DNA of 64,000 bases from Myotis daubentonii (lineage: Eukaryota > Chordata > Mammalia > Chiroptera > Vespertilionidae). The stretch covers positions 12,509,715 to 12,573,714 of the forward strand of contig NC_081844.1 in the NCBI RefSeq assembly GCF_963259705.1, written 5' to 3'. A program made the translations under genes and the position numbers. The notes under the pieces are model-generated. The model did not search any database. It was given only the letters and a program-made list of their open reading frames with translations, and was not told the origin of the DNA. Below, piece by piece: positions 45,061-56,623 of this stretch (position 1 is the first letter of the stretch; each line of letters opens with the position of its first letter).

Positions 45061-45961
45061 ACAAGATTTCCTAGAAAATGTCAGTGTCTTCTCTGGTATC
45101 ATTAAGAGATGGAATTAGCAAGAGAGCCTGGACAGACCTGCCACTTCCTTCTCCTTCTGCTTTCTCTGAGAAAGATGCCCCACCATCTCACAGGGCAGAG
45201 GAAAAATGCCCACCTGGGGCCTGGAAATGCCCAGAGTGGCAAAGAGAAGAGGAGGAAGGGTGGGGGAAATTATTAAAACACAGAAACACAGGCTGAAGTG
45301 CTGAACCAACATAGAAAGAGAAAAAAATTGAGTTTAAAGACAGAAAGAGTGAGAGATATTGGGTAGATAAATCTGTGAAGCTCAAAACCAGAATATTCCT
45401 TTTCCTCTGAGTTTTGGGAAAGTTTTAATTAAGTCTTTCTTTAGACAAGAAAATCGATCCTGCGGTTCTAGTGTTTGGGACCTCAGGTCTCCCCTTGTGT
45501 GTTTTCTTCCGATGGCTTATTCCTAGTTTGCAAAGCACTGTGCCATACAGTGTCTCATTTAAGTCAGTCAGCTGCTTCATTTCAGGGGAAGAAACAGGTT
45601 TAGGAAGCCAAGTCTCTGATATGAAGCGGACAAACATCATCTCGTTTTCGAGCTTCCTTTAGAAATACCCAGAGCTACCAAACAGGGCATGCAGGCTCGA
45701 TGCCCACACAGGGAAAATTCTTTGAATCAGAACTACGAAGGCCAGAAGAGAGTAAGCAGTTCCCCTCCACCACGGCTACGTTCATGGCTCTTCAAACACA
45801 TCTGCTACTGAAGGCTTCAGCAGAGTAAGCACAGTCGTCCAGGCAGCACCAGCTCACCGAGGCCAGCACTTGACCTGTGGGCTTGAAAAGCCTGTCTTGA
45901 TCAGGAAGATTGAAAGGTCCACCCACTTTGGCTGATTTTCAATGTGCTTCATGGCTTTATT
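45061..45961. other. No gene recognised; weak MIR-like piece
   Basis: About 45505-45630 weakly recalls antisense MIR (GCAAAGCACTGTGCCATAC). The rest is unclassified. Confidence 0.35.
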
Positions 45962-46445
45962 TCTGTTAAAATATTTTTCTCAGCTTTATTGAGAGATAAT
46001 GGACATATAACATTGTGTACGATTCAAGTGTACCATGTGACAGTATGGGGTACATATATATTGCAAAATGTTTACCAAAATAAGGTGAGTTAACACATCC
46101 TTTACCTCATACAATTACCATTTTGTTATGGTGAGACCATTAAAGCTCTATATTTATAGCAGTTTTCAAGTATATAATACAAATATTCTTTTATATGGAT
46201 ATGTAATATATATATCATATATTTGTTATTGATTTCAGAGAGGAAGGGATAGGGAGAGAGAGATAGAAACATCAATGATGAGAAAGAATCATTGATCAGC
46301 TGCCTCCTACACGCCCCCCACGGGGGATTGAGTCTGCAACCCAGGCATGTGCCCCAACCGGGAATCGAACCAGGGAACTTTCAGTACACAGGCTGACGCT
46401 CTATCCACTGTGCCAAACCGGCCAGGGCCAATACAGATATTCTTA
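45962..46445 (-). mobile_element. L1M-type 3' UTR relic split by a VES SINE
   Basis: CTCAGCTTTATTGAGAGATA, GACATATAACATTGTGTACG and GGTGAGTTAACACATCCTTT match antisense old L1. Confidence 0.7.
46191..46429 (-). mobile_element. VES SINE
   Basis: Minus strand GGCCCTGGCCGGTTTGGCAC to CTCTGAAATCAATAACAAAT. AATACAAATATTCTT / AATACAGATATTCTT flank it (46176-46190, 46430-46444). Confidence 0.93.
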
Positions 46446-46559
46446 AAAGAACAATTTATGGCCAAACAGTTTAGGAGGTCCCCTGATGTGGTCCTATTGA
46501 TGCCCTATGGGACAATCTGCCAGAAGCAGGCAAACTAGGAGTTTTAAAGGTGAGCATTT

Positions 46560-46695
46560 ATTTCTGTGGCTCACACTGTATGTAAGATTCAGTGCCTTCT
46601 AAAGCACTTTACATGTTCCTCATGGTAAATGTAGGAGGTGAGAATTATTATCAGCATTTACAGGTAAGGAAACTGAGGCCCACAAAGGCTACTTG
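46560..46695 (-). mobile_element. MIR relic
   Basis: AAGCACTTTACATGTTCCTC and GTAAGGAAACTGAGGCCCAC fit antisense MIR. Confidence 0.6.
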
Positions 46696-46994
46696 GGGTA
46701 TTTTTTTTATTCCATATACATTTTTTGGAATATTTGTTCTAGATCTGTGAAATATGCTGTTGGTGTTTTAATGAGGATTGTGTTAAATCTATAGATTGCT
46801 TTGGGTAGTATGGACATTTTAATGATGCTAATTCTTCCAATCCATGAACACAGTATATGCTTCCACTTGTTTGTTTCTTCCTCTATTTATTTTTTCAACA
46901 TCCTATAGTTTTCTGAGTACAGGTGTTTTACCTCCTCGGTTAATTTTATTCCTAGGTATCTTTTTGTTGTTGTTGTAATAGTAAATGGGATATA
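46696..46994 (-). mobile_element. L1 ORF2 fragment
   Basis: The minus strand reads as part of the post-RT region of L1 ORF2, with [20 protein letters not shown] visible. Cut at 46994 by a Helitron. Probably part of the same old L1 as the ORF1 piece at 47645-48860. Confidence 0.7.
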
Positions 46995-47640
46995 TCCTCT
47001 ATAATAAAGAGGTAATATACAAATTGACCATCACACCCTCACACAAGATGACTGTCCACATGTGGTCATAAGATGGCCGCCACAAGATGGCCAGCAGGGG
47101 AGGGTAATTGTGGGCGACCAGGCTGGCAGGGAAGAGTAGTTGGGGGTGACCAGGCCAGCAGGGGAGGGTTGTTGTGGGGGGCCAGGCCAGCAGGGGAAGT
47201 CAGTTGGGGGGATCAGGCCTGCAGGGGAGGGCAGTTAGAGGTGAACAGGCCTGCAGGGGAGGGCAGCTAGGGGCGACCAGGCTGGCAGGGGAGGACAGTT
47301 GGGGGTGACCAGGCCTTCAGGGGAGGGCAGTTTAAAGGCAAACAGGCTGGCAGGGAGGACAGTTGGGGGCAATTGGGTTGGCAAGGGAGGGAGGGCAGTT
47401 GGGGGTGAGCGGGCTGGCAGGAGAGGGCAGTTGGGGTGATTGGGCTGGCAGGGGACAGTAGTTAGGGGCCACCAGGCCGGCAGGGGAGGGCAGTTGGGGT
47501 GATCAGGCTGGCAGGGGAGTGGTTAGGGGGTGATCAGGCTGGCAAGCAGAAGTGGTTAGGGACAGGCAGGCAGGCAGGCAGGTGAGCAGTGAGGAGCCAG
47601 CAGTCCCGGATTGTAAGAGGGATGTCTGACTGCTGACAAC
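46995..47640 (+). mobile_element. Helitron (minisatellite type), 3' end missing
   Basis: 5' TCCTCTATAATAAAGAGGTA at 46995, then about 14 imperfect 31-36-bp units (47100-47575), then GGATTGTAAGAGGGATGTCT, which in complete relatives precedes the 3' half. The hairpin and CTAG are absent. Same subfamily as 9431-10707. Confidence 0.8.
47100..47575 (+). repeat. Minisatellite, about 32-bp unit x about 14, in a Helitron
   Basis: Unit core GACCAGGCTGGCAGGGGAGG then GCAGTTGGGGGT. Unit length varies 31-36. Confidence 0.85.
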
Positions 47641-47644
47641 TGAC

Positions 47645-48860
47645 ACCATAGAAATCCTTTGTATAGGTGTATAAAAATTCCATCAATTTGTCTTTAACCT
47701 TTGTTATTTTAATTATGATGTGCCTTGATATGGGTCTCTTTGGGTTCATTTTGATTGGGGCTCTCTGTGCTTACTGAACTTGCATGACTTTTTCCTTCAT
47801 CAGATTAGGGACATTTTCTGTCATTACTTATTCAAACAGCTTCTCTTGCTCACTTTCTCCCCTCCTTTGCCCCTACTACCCTGATGATGAGATGTTGTTA
47901 CATTTCATGTTGTCCTAATGATCCCTTAAACTATCATAATGATTTTTAAAAATATGTTTTTATTTATTTCAGAGAAAGGAAGGGAGAGGGAGAGATAGAA
48001 ACGTCATTGATGGGAGAGAATCATCATTGAGGATCAAGCTTGAAACCCAGGCATGTGCTCCGACTGGGAAGGCAACCATGACCTCTTGGTTCATGGGCTG
48101 ATGTTCAATCACTGAGCCACACCAGCTGGGCTATCATCATAATTTTTGATTATTTTTTCTTTTTGCTGCCCTGATTCAGTGATTTTTTTTCTACCTTGTC
48201 TTCTAATTTGATGATTTGCATCTCTGCCTTCACTAACCTACTGTGTATTCCTTCTAGTACATTCTTTATTTCAGCTATGCCATTCTTCATTTCTGACTGT
48301 TTTTCATGGTTACTATGTGCTTTTTCATGATGTTGAGCATTCTTAAAACCATTATTTTATACTCTGTTTCTGATAACTTTCTTGCTTCCATTTTATTTAG
48401 CTCTTTTTCTGGAGATTCCTCCTGCTCTTTCATTTGGGGCCTATTTATTTGTTTTCCCATTTTTTGCTGTTTCTTTGTGTTTGTTTCTATATATTGTATA
48501 AGACTGCAAAATCTCCCAGTCTTGGTAGGGTGGCCTTTTGTAGTGGGTGTCTTGTGGGACCCAGTGGTATAGTCTCCTTGATCTTCTGAGCTGGGTGCTC
48601 TATGAATGTCCTTTGTGTGGCCGATGTGGGCTCTCCTACAGTAATTGAGTCTTGATAGCTGTTGTCCCCTTTGTGGGTGGGCTCAGCCCTCAGGCTGGCT
48701 GACTGTGAGGCTCAACCCCACTCATATCTTGCTAACGGTTATACAGGTGCTGAAGAACAAAAAAGACAGAATAAGACCAACATGAAAACAACATGAAAAA
48801 ACAAACAAAATACCAAACCACTACCACCACCACCAACAAAAAGAATAAGGGAAAAAAAAG
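47645..48860 (-). mobile_element. Older L1-lineage ORF1 and 5' UTR fragment
   Basis: The minus strand shows the ORF1 motif RHIIIKITKVKDK near its left end, coiled-coil-like sequence (ELKNGIAEIKNVLE-like) near 48250-48310 and a 5' UTR block near 48530-48740 homologous to that of HAL1-type copy B. More diverged than copies A-D and split by a SINE. Since ORF2 sequence lies on the same strand at 46696-46994, this may be an ordinary L1 with an internal deletion rather than a HAL1-type element. Confidence 0.6.
47941..48135 (-). mobile_element. VES SINE, 'TTGAGCAT' type
   Basis: Minus strand GCCCAGCTGGTGTGGCTCAG to CTCTGAAATAAATAAAAACA. ATCATAAT flanks both sides. Confidence 0.85.
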
Positions 48861-49119
48861 AATAAAAGGCTCAAAAGGCTTTGCAGGATCTGGGCCAACC
48901 TACCTCACTGACCTCCTATGCACTGTCTCCAAAACAAGATCTGTTTTTCAAAGCCAGGGCCAATGCTCTTTTTTCTCCATTTATTATCTCCCAAGGAATT
49001 TAGCTCCTGATTAGAAACTTTGTGTTATTCTCTTATTGTTGTTTGATTTTCTGCCCTATAGTTCACCTCTTTTTCACCACAGGGCATAATGATTAATTTT
49101 TAAATATGAAACTAACTTT
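48861..49119. other. No recognised feature
   Basis: Unclassified. Confidence 0.3.
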
Positions 49120-49500
49120 TATTGAAAAGGTGGGATTTGGCAATCACTGTGCTAGGCCCTTTTTACATGGTGATTTATGAGATTGCTGTCATTTTTATCT
49201 TTTCTTTGTTTGCCTAGGTTGTTATAACCAGCTCCAAATGAAACAGAAGTACATTGCGTAGATATAAAAACTGATCAGTTCCACTTTCCCTCCTCAAAAG
49301 TAACCACTTTTAATGGATTTGTGGGCATTTCCTAGATATTTTTCTTTGCATTTAAAAATTTGTGTTGAAGACAGATACAAATATATCATGTTCTTTCCAT
49401 CTTATGGATGAGGAAACTGAGGTTCAAAGAGGTTGAACTATTACCCAAGATTAAACTGTAGGTGAGTAACAAAGCTGAAATCAGAATTCGAGTCTTAACA
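49120..49500 (-). mobile_element. MIR relic split by an L1M-like piece
   Basis: CAATCACTGTGCTAGGCCCT at left and GGATGAGGAAACTGAGGTTC at right are the two halves of an antisense MIR. Between about 49200 and 49390 lies old-L1-like sequence (AAAAGTAACCACTTTTAATG). Confidence 0.5.
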
Positions 49501-49879
49501 TGCTGGCCCCACTTCAACCCACCACCTCTCTCATGAGTCTTCAGTCCCAACACAAGAGCCAAAGAGATTTTGGATCAATTGTTGGCTTGACCCTAACACA
49601 TATACTTGGTATTTGATGAACTGTTTAGGATAGCCTTTGGACTTTAGTTTGTCTATTTAAGGAAAAAAATGTAAACATTTTATTCTGCTTTGGCCACAGT
49701 GGTGCTGAGAGAACTAATTAAAAATGTCTGAGGGCATGCTGAGCTCCCAGGAAAAAGACACTGCATGAATGCAGAAGGTATTGGTGGGAACACACTGTCC
49801 CTTCACGCAGACAGGCCCCTGCAGCCTCCTTTGGAGCAGCCCAGCATTGCTCTAGGGTTTCTTTCCAGCTGACTCATCC
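49501..49879. other. No recognised feature
   Basis: No gene or repeat recognised. Confidence 0.35.
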
Positions 49880-50080
49880 TGTGACCTTGAGAAAGTTCCA
49901 GTCTCTCTGCACCTTTGTTTTACACTAGGCTGTACAGCTGGGCTAATAATACTTGCTCTCTCGTTCATAAAAGAGGAAATTAACAGACCAGTCCTTAGAG
50001 TATATTAGTACATAGCCAGGGCCGCAGAGATGAAATGACTGAAGTACCATCTATTTCACTTTAGACAGAGATTGGAAAAA
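49880..50080 (+). mobile_element. MIR relic
   Basis: GTGACCTTGAGAAAGTTCCA, GGGCTAATAATACTTGCTCT fit sense MIR. Confidence 0.5.
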
Positions 50081-50149
50081 GTGACTGTGGAAAAAGATAA
50101 CACATTTTAGCAGAAATGTATTTCTCTAAGGAAACTGAGTCTTTTTTAG

Positions 50150-50525
50150 ATCCTCATTTTTGTGAAAGTTTTTACCTCATGCCTTTGTTAAAATGCCTTG
50201 CTCCTCCTGAAATGTCCTCCCCCATCTCTTCTTGTGAAATTATACCTGTCATTCAAGGACCTACTAAAATACCACATTTCCATACAGTTTGCCTCGATTC
50301 TTTCAACTAAGAACCATTTCTCTCTTCTTTGGACTCTGGACATTGTTTATCTTCTCTTAATTTCATATTCTGCCAGGAATTATAGTAATTTTTTATATAA
50401 ACCTCATTCTCGTAGTAGATATAAGTTTACTAAAGGCAAGAATATCTTATTTATATAACTCCTTAAGCTACTATCATAGCATAGTACACATAGTAGTTGC
50501 CAAATAATTAATTGCTGAATGAATA
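50150..50525 (+). mobile_element. L2 3' relic
   Basis: GAAATGTCCTCCCCCATCTC, CTGTCATTCAAGGACCTACT and the tail GCATAGTACACATAGTAGTT...TTGCTGAATGAATAAA match the L2 3' UTR. Confidence 0.7.
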
Positions 50526-50794
50526 AACCCATGCATGAAATTCTTGTAGAGGAAAAGTTAAAGTAGTAGTGAAGTTCTGATGAATACTGACACCACAGAG
50601 TGTACCAAGAATTTTTGCTGATCAGTGTTGACCTGTTAAAATTTCACCCATCCATCAATTCTTTGAACAACTACTACCTGATCATCTTATGGTGCAGGAT
50701 GCTGTGTAAGGTGCCTTAGCAAAGAACTTGGCAGATCCTGAGTGCTTGAAGTGAGCCCTTGCAGCCCGTTCTGGCGTGGGTTTCAAGGGAGAAT
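50526..50794. other. No recognised feature
   Basis: Unclassified. Confidence 0.3.
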
Positions 50795-50965
50795 TAAGGT
50801 TCACCTGGGTTCAAATCTTGGTTCTGATCCTTGCTAGCTATGTAACCTTAAGCAAGGCACCTCATAAATCTCAGTTTCAGCTTGTGAATACAGCTAATTG
50901 CTGAAGAGGGGATAATACCTTAGCGCTTGCATGTCAAGTACTGTAGGAAAGGTTCAATAACCAAG
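50795..50965 (+). mobile_element. MIR relic
   Basis: CCTGGGTTCAAATCTTGGTT, GCTAGCTATGTAACCTTAAG and AAAGGTTCAATAA fit sense MIR. Confidence 0.75.
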
Positions 50966-51249
50966 TGAAATATTTTGCCTTCACAAAGAGCACTATACAA
51001 GACATCCACCCACCCAGGTATAAACATGTATACATATACATACATATATATTTAAATTAGAGATTACAGTGCATCATATATACCCAACACATTATAAACA
51101 GTGCCTTTAGGTACCTTACAAAAAGCTCAGTAGGTTCAATTACACAAAATTCAAAATTTGCAAATAGTACATGGCAATTATTTGTTAAGGAATTTTACAA
51201 CAAAGGCTAGAAAATATTGAAAAAACAAAATTATAAATTTCACTGTAAA
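50966..51249. other. No recognised feature
   Basis: AT-rich, unclassified. Confidence 0.3.
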
Positions 51250-51490
51250 GCGCCCACTATTAATATGGTTCTATGACATGACTTTTTCTGGTCATTGTTC
51301 ATACACAGTGTCACATACTTGTATTCAATGTGTATATTCTAGTTGGTGTTCTAATTTTATGTTTAGGATTATTTTGAACAGACCTTTCCATATTTATAAT
51401 TTTGACAGCAGTATTATTCCTCTATCTTTCTGTCTATCTATCTAATACAATAAATTTTATTTATTTCCCAATTGTTGATCACTTGAGTAA
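51250..51490 (-). mobile_element. Possible L1M-type 3' relic
   Basis: GAACAGACCTTTCCATATTT and ATTTATTTCCCAATTGTTGA resemble antisense old L1. Confidence 0.35.
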
Positions 51491-51779
51491 TTTTCAATTC
51501 TTCATTATTACACACAGCCTATTTTTAATCGCAGGCAGATTCCTACCCGCCACCACCTAACACATTCTTGGCTTGGGTCCCTCTACTGTCAGTTGATATA
51601 TACCCAAGAAATGCCAGCTCATTTTATTATTAGCCTGAGCAAAACAGAATTAGGAAGGAACTACAAATGTTTTATTTTTAAAATCAGGTTGTGCATTTCC
51701 AAGATGGTGTGTGAATGTTTTCCTTTGGGAAAAGGGTTTGGGACCACTGCACCACAGCTTTACTCTGTCGGGGAAGAGG
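51491..51779. other. No recognised feature
   Basis: Unclassified. Confidence 0.3.
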
Positions 51780-52372
51780 AGTGACCACCTACTATGTGCC
51801 AGGAGCTTATACATTTAGCAAACATTTACTGGAAACCTCCAAGATACCAGGAACTGCTCTAGGTCGAGGAAAAATATATAATCCTTACCCTCAGGGAACT
51901 TGCAGTTTAGTAAAGCATCAAAACCAGCAAACAGGCAATGACAATGTAGTGTGTCAGTGTTGTTAGAGCTGCAAATTCAGGGCACACACGAAGGAGCACC
52001 AGAGCAATGCCAGTCTTGTTGGGGGTTCGGGGAGAGGTGTCATGGAAACTGAGGCCTGAGGGCCAGTGGGTATAAGCCTGGGGAGGAGGAGTCCAAGCGT
52101 GGGAAACAGTGTTTACAAAAGCCCAAATGAGACAGAGAATTGGAGGGGGAGGGGACTGCTAAATTGGGCACAATTAAAGTACTGTATACAGACTGAGTTT
52201 AAAAACAACAACAAACAAACTCAATAGCTGGAGATAAGGGTGGAAAGGTAGGCTGCAACCAGATTGGAAGGGCTTTGTAAACCATGTTAAACAACTTGGA
52301 TCTAAAGTATCTGAGGATGATGCAGTGACTTTAGAAAACAGTTTGGCAGTTTCTTAAAAGTGAAAGTTAATC

Positions 52373-52526
52373 CCTGGTCAGTGTGGCTCAGTTGGTTGGA
52401 GCGTCATCCCATACACCAAAAGGTTGTGGGTTTGATTTCTGCTCAGGGAACATATGCAAGTTGTAGGGTTGATTCCCAGTCGGGATGTGTACCAGAGGCA
52501 ACTGATCAGTTTCTTTCTCACATGAA

Positions 52527-52582
<56 letters not shown>

Positions 52583-52640
52583 CCCCTTTCTCTCAAATCA
52601 ATAAAAAACATATCCGCAGATGAATGTTAAAGAAAAAAGG
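52373..52640 (+). mobile_element. VES-related SINE, older type, with expanded (TC)n
   Basis: CCTGGTCAGTGTGGCTCAGT and TTGGTTGGAGCGTCATCCCA head; the TC tract at 52529-52580 is about 52 bases long; tail CATATCCGCAGATGAATGTT. Confidence 0.85.
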
Positions 52641-52644
52641 TTAA

Positions 52645-53220
52645 AGTTTTTAAAAAGTTAAACCCAGAAAATCCACTCAAGTCCAGCCAAGAGAAACAAA
52701 GAAGTATATCCATACGAAGACTGGATGTGAATGTTTATAGTAGAATTATTTATAATAGCAAAAAAGTGGAATCAGCTGATGAATAGATAAACTAAATGTG
52801 GTATGTGCATACGATGGAATACTATTCTGCCATAAAAAGGAATGAAGTACTGGCACACGCTACAGTATAGATGAACCTTGAAAACATTAAGCTAAATGAA
52901 AGAAATTATTTCTAAAAGACCACATATTGTATGACTCCACTTATATAAAAGGGAAGAATAGGCAAACTCATAGAGACAGAAAGTAAATTATTGATGGTCA
53001 GCTGCTGAAGGGGGTTAGTGAGACATGAGGAGCAACTTCTAATGTATTTAGATTTCTTTTTGGGCATCTAAATGGCATTGGCTATATGAAGATGTTCTAC
53101 AACTCATTGTGGTGATGATTGTACAACTCTGTTAATAGATTAAAACCATGGAACCGTACACTTTAAATGAGTAAATTGTATGATATGTAAATTATATCTG
53201 ATGAAGCTGTTAAAAAATCT
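52645..53220 (+). mobile_element. L1M-type 3' UTR (MB/MC-like)
   Basis: Well-kept pattern: GATGAATAGATAAACTAAAT, GGAATACTATTCTGCCATAA, GAACCTTGAAAACATTAAGC and GTACACTTTAAATGAGTAAA, ending with AAGCTGTTAAAAAA. A 28-bp block at 53062-53089 is foreign to the pattern (see findings). Confidence 0.8.
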
Positions 53221-53720
53221 GGTGGCAATAAGGAGGGCCATTCAATTTTAAGCAGGAAAGTGCCATCATTGGATTTGTTCTTTGTAACCTTTTCTCTGGA
53301 CTCAATATGGAGGTTGCTTGGGATAGGGCAAGGCTGAAAAGAGTGAGTTTGGTTTGAAGGAGGTTGCATTAGTGGGAGGAACATATGGTACCTTAAACTC
53401 AGGCTGTAGTCATGTGGGTAGAGAGGAGTGGACACAGCTGAGACATGAAGGAACAGAATGAACATGACTTGGTGAGTGTCAGATATAGGGATGGGAGGTT
53501 AGGAATCTCACCCCAGTTACTACCTGTGGCCCTAGGGAGTTTGGAGGAGCTATTCACTCAGATGGAAAACAAGGAGGAGTGTCTGGGGAAAATGCTGGGT
53601 TCAGTCTGGACATGCTAAACTGGATGTACCATTGGGGCATCTAAATGGCATTGGCTGTATGATCTGGAGCCCAGGGGAGAGAGCTAATCCAGAGATGGTA
53701 CATAAGATGTTATTCATCCA

Positions 53721-54104
53721 CTGGACAGGAATCAGCATAGATACTGTAGTATATAATTTAAGCAAGATTGGCTCTTAGCCCCCTGCCATCAAACTCTAAC
53801 ACGAAATATAAAATATTTCTTGATTTAGGGGCTCAAATCAGTTTCTCCAATTGGCTTATTGTAGCCAGTATTTGAATATCTTCAAGGATCACCTTTTTAA
53901 AACACTTATATTAAGACTTCTGTTCTGTCAAGGGTTGAATAAAGATGTAATGAAAAGAAAAATCTGAATCCAAGACTAGCTTAGAATGTAGACTGTTTAG
54001 CCACAACCTGTATCGCTCTTGACAGTGCATACCGGGAAGCAACCTATCTAGTGGACAGACAGACAGGCAGACAGACAGAGCAGTACTCATTGAGCACTTA
54101 CTTG
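53721..54104. other. No gene recognised; short (GACA)n
   Basis: A GACAGACAGGCAGACAGACA run lies near 54055-54080. The rest is unclassified. Confidence 0.35.
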
Positions 54105-54255
54105 TGTGCTCTTAGCGAGCTCTCTGATTCTTAGATTTCTGATCAGAAAAATGAGAATGACTATATTTACCATGTTGTAGGATTACAGATAACAACTTTA
54201 TAAAGTGCCTGGCCTGGCACAGGCCAAAATCTCAATAAATACTAGTTAATTCTTA
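54105..54255 (+). mobile_element. MIR fragment
   Basis: GATCAGAAAAATGAGAATGA, TGTTGTAGGATTACAGATAA and GCACAGGCCAAAATCTCAAT fit the sense MIR 3' half. Confidence 0.6.
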
Positions 54256-54530
54256 TGAATATGATGATCTTATGTAAGCTTTTAAAGAGGTTTGCTATAT
54301 TGCCATAATGTAAATGCTCTGACTCTCTGTCCTTTTACTCTCTTCTAGTTCCTAGATCTGTTGTAGCTACACAAATCAATCCTGCCTCTTGGTAAATGTT
54401 ATTTTAGGCTAAGTATATTTTGTTTGTTCCCTTAATGAATTGCATGATTTTAAAAACTGACAGCTCTTTGATCTAATTTGCTGGCAGATATTTTACTGAA
54501 ATGCACAAGCTAGCCAATTTTCATGACCCC

Positions 54531-54580
<50 letters not shown>

Positions 54581-55629
54581 TTCCCTCTCTCCTCTCTGCC
54601 TGTGTTTAGTGGGAAGTGAGGAGTGATTAGGCATAAAAGTAAGTAGAGTAGAGGAATAGCTTTTGTTTCTGATTCAGACTCAGATGGCACAGACCTTAAA
54701 GACCTCTGTGTGCTGGTGAACTTGGCCTCTTCAGCACCTGTTTCTGCACTGTCCTTGACTTCTTTTCTCTGTAATGAATCTTGACCTTCTCCATGCCTTT
54801 CTCTTCTGGGGTGTCCATTACTATCTGGGATTTTCAAATGGCCCAAGAGGTAAATTGGGATTATTCTGGACAACCATAAGGTCAGAGGGGAGTAGTTAGA
54901 GCTGCTTCCAGGCTGGGACAGGGAGGCAGGCTGGTGGATGAGAGCGTGACACTCCCCCTGAGGGTCCCAGGAGGTCCTGGCTGGTTTGGCAGCCTTCCTT
55001 TTGTCTTTTCATAGATGCTCCTAGGAGCCAACCAGAAAGCTGTCTGTGTTCATTTTGTATCCTGGGAGCAAACACAGCTTTGGCGAGGGAAGATCAGACC
55101 TATAATAATAATACAGTTCTCTGACATTAAAGTGCAAAAGCATTTTCCATGACAGCTTAAAATTAATCACCACCATTTGTTGCTATAGATCCCTCTCCTG
55201 CATGTAGTGCCAGCGTTACGACAACTGTTAAGGCAGCCACATGACTTCCAGGGAAAGAGTGTGAAGTCTGCAGAGACAGTTTGCAAAGCTGATTTTCTCC
55301 ATTCTCCCTTTTGTCCTGGGGAGGATGTGCTTTCCGCTAACCAAGTGTAAGACGGGGCTATAATTGATCATGGAAGACATACCACAGTCCACTCTTCAGG
55401 ATGGGATTATAAATGCATCTGCAGCTCTTAGTGACATTGCTAAACCGCCAGAGATGCCTGCTGTGCAACCAAATGTCCCGGAAATTGCTCCTATGGTCTT
55501 TGAACTCACATCAAGGGGAAAGAGAAGAACCTTCCCATCACTTTCTTTATCCTGCTGATGGAAAATAATAACCAAATTCAACGCAGACAAGCTCAAAGTA
55601 AAACTATCCAACAGACACTTGTTTATTTT
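54256..55629. other. No gene firmly recognised; (TC)n at 54536-54578
   Basis: A TC microsatellite of about 43 bases. At 55364-55558 an open + frame (GIINASAALSDIAKPPEMPA) looks compositionally protein-like, but I recognise no family, and stops surround it. Confidence 0.3.
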
Positions 55630-55797
55630 ATTATTAAAATTTTAAAATTACTTCCTGTGCATTGTAAACAGTTCAAATTGTATTGGCGGGTAAATGGTGA
55701 GCATGAAAATTTTTCCTCTTTCTCTTAATCCCAACCTGTAAAGGTTGCCACTATAAACAGTTTCCTGTATATTGTTCAAAAAATTGTTCTTGCACCA

Positions 55798-56087
55798 TGG
55801 CTGGTGTGGTTCCATTGGTTGACCATCCACCTGTATACCAAGAAGTCACCAGTGGGTTGCTGGTCAGGACACAAATTCAAGTTGTGGTTTCCATTCCAGG
55901 TTGTGATGCGTATGGGAGGCAATTGATCAATGTTTCTCTTTCACATCGGTGTTTTTTTCTCTCTCTCCCTCTCCCTTCCTCTCTCTCCAAAATCAACAAT
56001 ATATATATATATATATTATATATTTTTATTGATTTCAATCACTGAGCCACACTGGCTGACCTCAATAAAAATATTTTTTAAAAAAGA
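55798..56087 (+). mobile_element. VES-related SINE, older type, with a second SINE scrap
   Basis: GGCTGGTGTGGTTCCATTGG head. AAATTGTTCTTGCA / AAATTGTTCCTGCA flanks. At about 56013-56062 a minus-strand VES scrap (tail joined straight to its tRNA-like head) sits near the 3' end. Confidence 0.8.
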
Positions 56088-56195
56088 AAAGAAATTGTTC
56101 CTGCACACACAAGCCTTTGTGTATGAGTGTTGTATCTGTGTGTTTTTCTGTATATATATATATTTGTGCTCTACAGCCAGCTTTTTAATTAATTA

Positions 56196-56396
56196 ATTAA
56201 CTTATTTTTAATCTTCACTTGAGGACATGTTTGAGAGAGAGGGAGAGAGAGAGAGAGAAACATTGATCAGTTGCCTTTTGTATGGTGCCCCAACCAGGGA
56301 TTGAACCCCAACTCAGGTATGTGCCCTGGCTGGGGCTTGAATCAACACCCTTTGGTGCACAGGATGACACAACCAACTGAGCCACTCTTGGCCTGG
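56196..56396 (-). mobile_element. VES-related SINE, older type
   Basis: Minus strand CCAGGCCAAGAGTGGCTCAG and TTGGTTGTGTCATCCTGTGC head, tail CCTCAAGTGAAGATTAAAAA. An (AATT)n run adjoins at 56185-56201. Confidence 0.85.
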
Positions 56397-56617
56397 AAAT
56401 GGCTTTTTTTATTTAATGACTAGAGGCCCAGTGCACAAAATTTGTGCAAGGGTATGTCCCTAGGCCTGGCCAATAATCAGGGCTGATAGGGGCTTTCCGG
56501 CTGCTGGCTGGGGCCTTCCTTCATTCCGCACCACCCCTCCTGGTGGTCAGCACACGTCATAGTGAGTGATTGAACTCCCGGTCTCCTGGTCGAACTCCCA
56601 AAGGGACACTTCGCATG

Positions 56618-56623
56618 TTAGCC
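56618..56623. repeat. 6-bp target duplication of the provirus (left)
   Basis: TTAGCC, repeated exactly at 58164-58169. Confidence 0.9.

Larger units (their letters stand above)
51780..53720 (-). mobile_element. L2-type relic (long), split by SINE and L1M
   Basis: From CACCTACTATGTGCCAGGAG at the left (antisense 3' end) to GGCATCTAAATGGCATTGGC and GATCTGGAGCCCAGGGGAGA at the right (antisense reverse transcriptase region). Pieces at 51780-52320 and 53230-53720 are colinear. The SINE (52373) and L1M piece (52645) lie between. No open frame survives. Confidence 0.5.

Noticed and set aside
47100..47575. CRISPR-like array (regular 32-bp repeats)
   Set aside because: Units are directly adjacent without unique spacers, imperfect, and inside a Helitron in a mammalian genome.
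47645..48860. A fifth HAL1-type element
   Set aside because: ORF2 sequence of the same strand lies next to it beyond the Helitron, so an ordinary deleted L1 explains it equally well.
52378..52623. Arginine/glutamate-repeat or serine/leucine-repeat protein
   Set aside because: Translation of the (TC)n tract of a SINE on either strand.
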